From positions 1-7,521 of the forward strand of contig JACRGW010000022.1 of the NCBI GenBank assembly GCA_016212195.1: DNA of 7,521 nt, written 5' to 3'. How positions within the stretch are numbered: position 1 is the first letter of the stretch; each line of letters begins with the position of its first letter. The notes beneath the pieces were generated by a model that did no database searches, was not told the DNA's origin, and saw only the letters and a list, made by a program, of their open reading frames with translations. The translations under genes and the position numbers were made by a program. Below, in pieces: positions 5,841-7,521 of the stretch. This stretch comes from Nitrospirota bacterium. Its GTDB lineage: Bacteria; Nitrospirota; Thermodesulfovibrionia; JACRGW01.

Positions 5841-6478
5841 TTTTCCTTTGCCTCTGCTAAAATAGTAGGGGGTGTGGATATTCCTGCTGATAGGATAATC
5901 TTTACCCCATCCTCAATAGGGATTGCTGTATCTATTATATCCTCTTTCCTTGTTAGTACTATATTCCCTAAGTAAAGGTTGTTGGTCGGAATATATACAG
6001 CACTTAATGCCTTATCGCATCCCTCTTCAGTGGCTTTTAGCACACATTCGTTAGTCAGAAAACCGAAGGAATAGAGACCTGGTTTTGGATATTCGACTAT
6101 AACAAATTTCTTAAAGGCTGAACGGCTTTCAGGAGAAAGGGCATCCACAAGATGCTTTGTGGGACTGTAGATAGCTCTGAAAAGAGGGATATGGAGCATT
6201 CCCCTTTCTATCCAGTTTAAGACCTTTCTTCCAACCACATTCGTTGATATTATACCCAAAAGAAAGACCATCACAATTGTAGCCACAAAACCGAGGCCCG
6301 GGATATGTTTACCTATTATGCTATCAAAGGCAGGTGAGAGGAGCCCATCAACGAATCTAAAGAACCACTCCAATACAAGGAAGGTAATTATAGCCGGGAT
6401 AGAGATAAAAAGACCGGCTATGAATTTCCTCTTAAAGGTAGCTTTTATAGAACCTATATAAAACCCTGTTTTTTCCAT
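5837..6478 (-). CDS. DUF502 (COV-like) two-pass membrane protein
   Basis: The 213-residue product matches the DUF502 family, which includes the plant COV proteins. Its biochemical function in bacteria is not established. Two hydrophobic segments are visible, about residues 19-40 (FIAGLFISIPAIITFLVLEW) and 62-82 (around GFVATIVMVFLLGII). They are followed by the conserved IPLFRAIYSPTKHLVDAL region and a soluble C-terminal domain with PKPGLYSFGFLTNE and VYIPTNNLYLGNIVL motifs; the family generally has PTTPNP-like residues at this place. It is the first gene of the minus-strand operon and overlaps glmU by 4 nt, hinting at a cell-envelope role. No SD precedes the ATG at 6478, and a promoter candidate lies so close that the leader may be only about 10 nt. 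Start choice is therefore moderately sure. Confidence 0.9.
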   Translation of the reverse strand: MEKTGFYIGSIKATFKRKFIAGLFISIPAIITFLVLEWFFRFVDGLLSPAFDSIIGKHIPGLGFVATIVMVFLLGIISTNVVGRKVLNWIERGMLHIPLFRAIYSPTKHLVDALSPESRSAFKKFVIVEYPKPGLYSFGFLTNECVLKATEEGCDKALSAVYIPTNNLYLGNIVLTRKEDIIDTAIPIEDGVKIILSAGISTPPTILAEAKEN

Positions 6479-6493
6479 AAATTTAGATAAGTA

Positions 6494-6522
6494 ATGATAC
6501 TAATTTCAGATATAATATGCAA
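6494..6522 (-). promoter_or_regulatory. Candidate promoter of the DUF502-glmU-glmS-gatC-panD-gatA operon (proximal)
   Basis: On the minus strand TTGCAT (6517-6522) and TATCAT (6494-6499) are separated by 17 bases, a good sigma70-type fit. Transcription would begin around 6486-6488, leaving a leader of only about 10 nt before the ATG at 6478, consistent with the missing SD. This is a pattern match only. Confidence 0.45.
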
Positions 6523-6539
6523 GATTTTTTGGTAATCAA
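6512..6539 (-). promoter_or_regulatory. Candidate promoter of the same operon (distal, overlapping)
   Basis: On the minus strand TTGATT (6534-6539) and TATTAT (6512-6517) are separated by 16 bases. It overlaps the proximal candidate, whose -35 hexamer shares one base with this -10. A start near 6505 would give a leader of roughly 25-30 nt. I cannot tell which of the two is used; both may be. Confidence 0.45.
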
Positions 6540-6548
6540 TTTTTATGA

Positions 6549-6554
6549 TATAAT
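6549..6554 (+). promoter_or_regulatory. Candidate -10 (TATAAT) for the ybaK-type gene
   Basis: A consensus TATAAT stands at 6549-6554 on the plus strand, about 80 bases before the ATG at 6637. The -35 is poor: TTTTTG at 17-bp spacing (6526-6531), or TTGGTA at 14-bp spacing (6529-6534). In an AT-rich divergent spacer a chance match is possible. If real, it transcribes through the stem-loop at 6579-6597. Confidence 0.35.
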
Positions 6555-6578
6555 TAACTTAAAACCACAAGGAAATAG

Positions 6579-6597
6579 CCGGGGCATTCTGCCTCGG
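6579..6597 (+). other. Stem-loop in the leader of the ybaK-type gene
   Basis: CCGGGGCA-TTC-TGCCTCGG forms an 8-bp stem with one G-U wobble and a 3-base loop. The wobble would be a C-A mismatch on the other strand, so the structure favours plus-strand RNA, that is, the leader of the downstream gene. No T-run follows, so it is not a standard terminator. It lies 26 bases upstream of the SD. Function is unknown; it could stabilise the mRNA or be a dispersed palindrome. Confidence 0.5.
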
Positions 6598-6636
6598 ATA
6601 ATGACATTAATAAATATTTAGAAAGGGGTGATATAA

Positions 6637-7110
6637 ATGGCTATCTGTAAAAAGCTCAAGGAATTCTTAGATCAGAATAATGTGAGGTATCAGGTTGCCG
6701 GTCATCCTGAGGTCTATACAGCTCAGGAAATCGCAGCTTCCCTTCACGTCCCAGGCAAGGAACTGGCCAAAGTAGTAATGATCAAGTCAGTGGATAGATT
6801 TGTAATGACTGTTCTTCCTGCAAGCTGGCGGATAGATATGGTAAAGCTCAAAGATATTTTAAAGGTTAAGGATGTCCAGCTTGCCACAGAAGAGGAATTT
6901 AAAGACCTCTTTCCTGACTGCGAGGTCGGTGCGATGCCTCCATTCGGAAATCTCTATGGTTTCGATGTGTATGTAGATAAGGCATTAAGTGAAGACGATG
7001 AGATATTCTTCCAGGCAGGAAACCATATCGAATCTATCAAGATGACATATAAGGATTACTCAAAACTTGTGAAACCGAAAGTGGCAGAGTTCGGGGTACA
7101 CCTTCATTAG
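6637..7110 (+). CDS. YbaK/EbsC-family aminoacyl-tRNA deacylase-like protein
   Basis: The 157-residue product belongs to the YbaK/ProX (prolyl-tRNA synthetase INS-like) editing family, whose characterised members hydrolyse mischarged tRNAs, for example Cys-tRNA(Pro) by YbaK and Ala-tRNA(Pro) by ProXp-ala. Visible family features are the N-terminal helix followed by HPEVYTAQEIA (His23, Thr28), the conserved lysine in GKELAKVVMIK (Lys45), the glycine-rich GAMPPFG loop (98-104) and GNHIES (128-133). The substrate cannot be assigned from these motifs. The ATG at 6637 has a strong SD, AAGGGGTGAT, at 6623-6632. The gene is divergent from the glmU/gat operon across a 158-bp spacer, and its stop overlaps that of the opposing gene by 4 nt. 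It contains no heptamer repeats. Confidence 0.88.
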   Translation: MAICKKLKEFLDQNNVRYQVAGHPEVYTAQEIAASLHVPGKELAKVVMIKSVDRFVMTVLPASWRIDMVKLKDILKVKDVQLATEEEFKDLFPDCEVGAMPPFGNLYGFDVYVDKALSEDDEIFFQAGNHIESIKMTYKDYSKLVKPKVAEFGVHLH

Positions 7111-7521
7111 ACATTCGTCCTGACAGGTTCTTCATCGCTTCCAAGCACCTTTTCGGCAGCCCTTGAAAGTTCAAGATCATATTTATGGTTCAGGGCAAAG
7201 ATCCTGCACTTGACCACCCTTGCGGGAATATAATCAAAGAAATCCTTTAAGGGCTCTTTTGATATAACCCTTGTTGAAGGGTTATAGATATGGATCTGTC
7301 TGTTACCCATTACGAGTGGATTTAACGGTCTCGGGTCATGGCTTGCCATATCTACCCTGAATTCGATATTCTTTATAGCCCTTGGAAGATTCTTCCTCAC
7401 CCTTTCCTCAAGCTCTTTAGGACTTATTATCACCTTGCCCTTTTCGAACCCTTCCAGAGAAAGGGTTGTATCAAAGGCCATTTTCCATTTAACATCCCTC
7501 AAAAGGATCTTTTCCCATTCA
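7107..7521 (-). CDS. Unrecognised protein, C-terminal part (cut by window edge)
   Basis: An open frame enters from the right edge and ends with TAA at 7107-7109, covering about 138 residues. I do not recognise a family. A TTG at 7502 could start the frame, but it has no clear SD and the frame continues upstream (EWEKILL...), so a start outside the window is more likely. The visible part is charged, soluble-looking and without membrane segments. It has an alternating strand/helix character: a segment ISPKELEERVRKNLPRAIKN that looks helical, then DMASHDPRPLNPLVMGNRQI, IHIYNPSTRVISKEPLKDFF, and a helix near the end (DLELSRAAEKVLG). Clean codon use and convergent packing with the ybaK-type gene (stops overlap at 7107-7110) support a real gene. 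Confidence 0.7.
   Translation of the reverse strand, partial: EWEKILLRDVKWKMAFDTTLSLEGFEKGKVIISPKELEERVRKNLPRAIKNIEFRVDMASHDPRPLNPLVMGNRQIHIYNPSTRVISKEPLKDFFDYIPARVVKCRIFALNHKYDLELSRAAEKVLGSDEEPVRTNV

Noticed and set aside
7500..7502. TTG at 7502 as the true start of the right-edge gene
   Set aside because: The frame stays open to the window edge and no clear SD precedes the TTG, so the gene most likely begins outside.

Overview
The window looks like a bacterial chromosome segment of moderate, slightly AT-leaning composition, and most of it is housekeeping. The GatCAB-type amidotransferase subunits, GlmU/GlmS aminosugar genes, a COV/DUF502 membrane protein and a ribbon-helix-helix antitoxin are compatible with a Gram-negative such as a Nitrospirota or Desulfobacterota relative. 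That placement is an impression from gene content and repeat style, not something the sequence proves.

Layout. Right to left on the minus strand, six tightly packed genes form a likely operon (6478 down to 272): a DUF502 two-pass membrane protein, glmU, glmS, gatC, panD and gatA. Junctions are tight: DUF502/glmU overlap by 4 nt (TTGA), glmS/gatC by 1 nt (TAATG), and panD/gatA by 26 nt. Only glmU-glmS (93 nt) and gatC-panD (79 nt) have spacers, and both spacers hold heptamer repeats. Upstream, a 158-bp divergent control region (6479-6636) separates this operon from a plus-strand YbaK/EbsC-type aminoacyl-tRNA deacylase gene (6637-7110). That gene converges on, and overlaps by 4 nt, the end of an unrecognised minus-strand gene that runs off the right edge. 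At the left edge is the 5' part of a ribbon-helix-helix antitoxin-like gene with a good ribosome binding site and a palindromic operator candidate.

Function. GlmS makes glucosamine-6-phosphate and GlmU makes UDP-N-acetylglucosamine, for peptidoglycan and LPS. GatC and GatA are two of the three subunits of the tRNA-dependent Asp/Glu amidotransferase; gatB is not in the window. PanD makes beta-alanine for pantothenate and CoA. GlmS and GatA both draw amide nitrogen from glutamine.

The most unusual content is a set of short tandem repeats with a strict 7-nt period, in at least five tracts between 1524 and 4471. They lie in the operon's spacers and also inside or at the ends of coding sequence. 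One tract inserts an in-frame heptapeptide repeat in GatA. One sits where the glmS ribosome binding site should be. One, interrupted by a palindromic element, encodes a non-canonical C-terminal tail on GlmU. I see no CRISPR array, rRNA, tRNA, transposase or phage gene.
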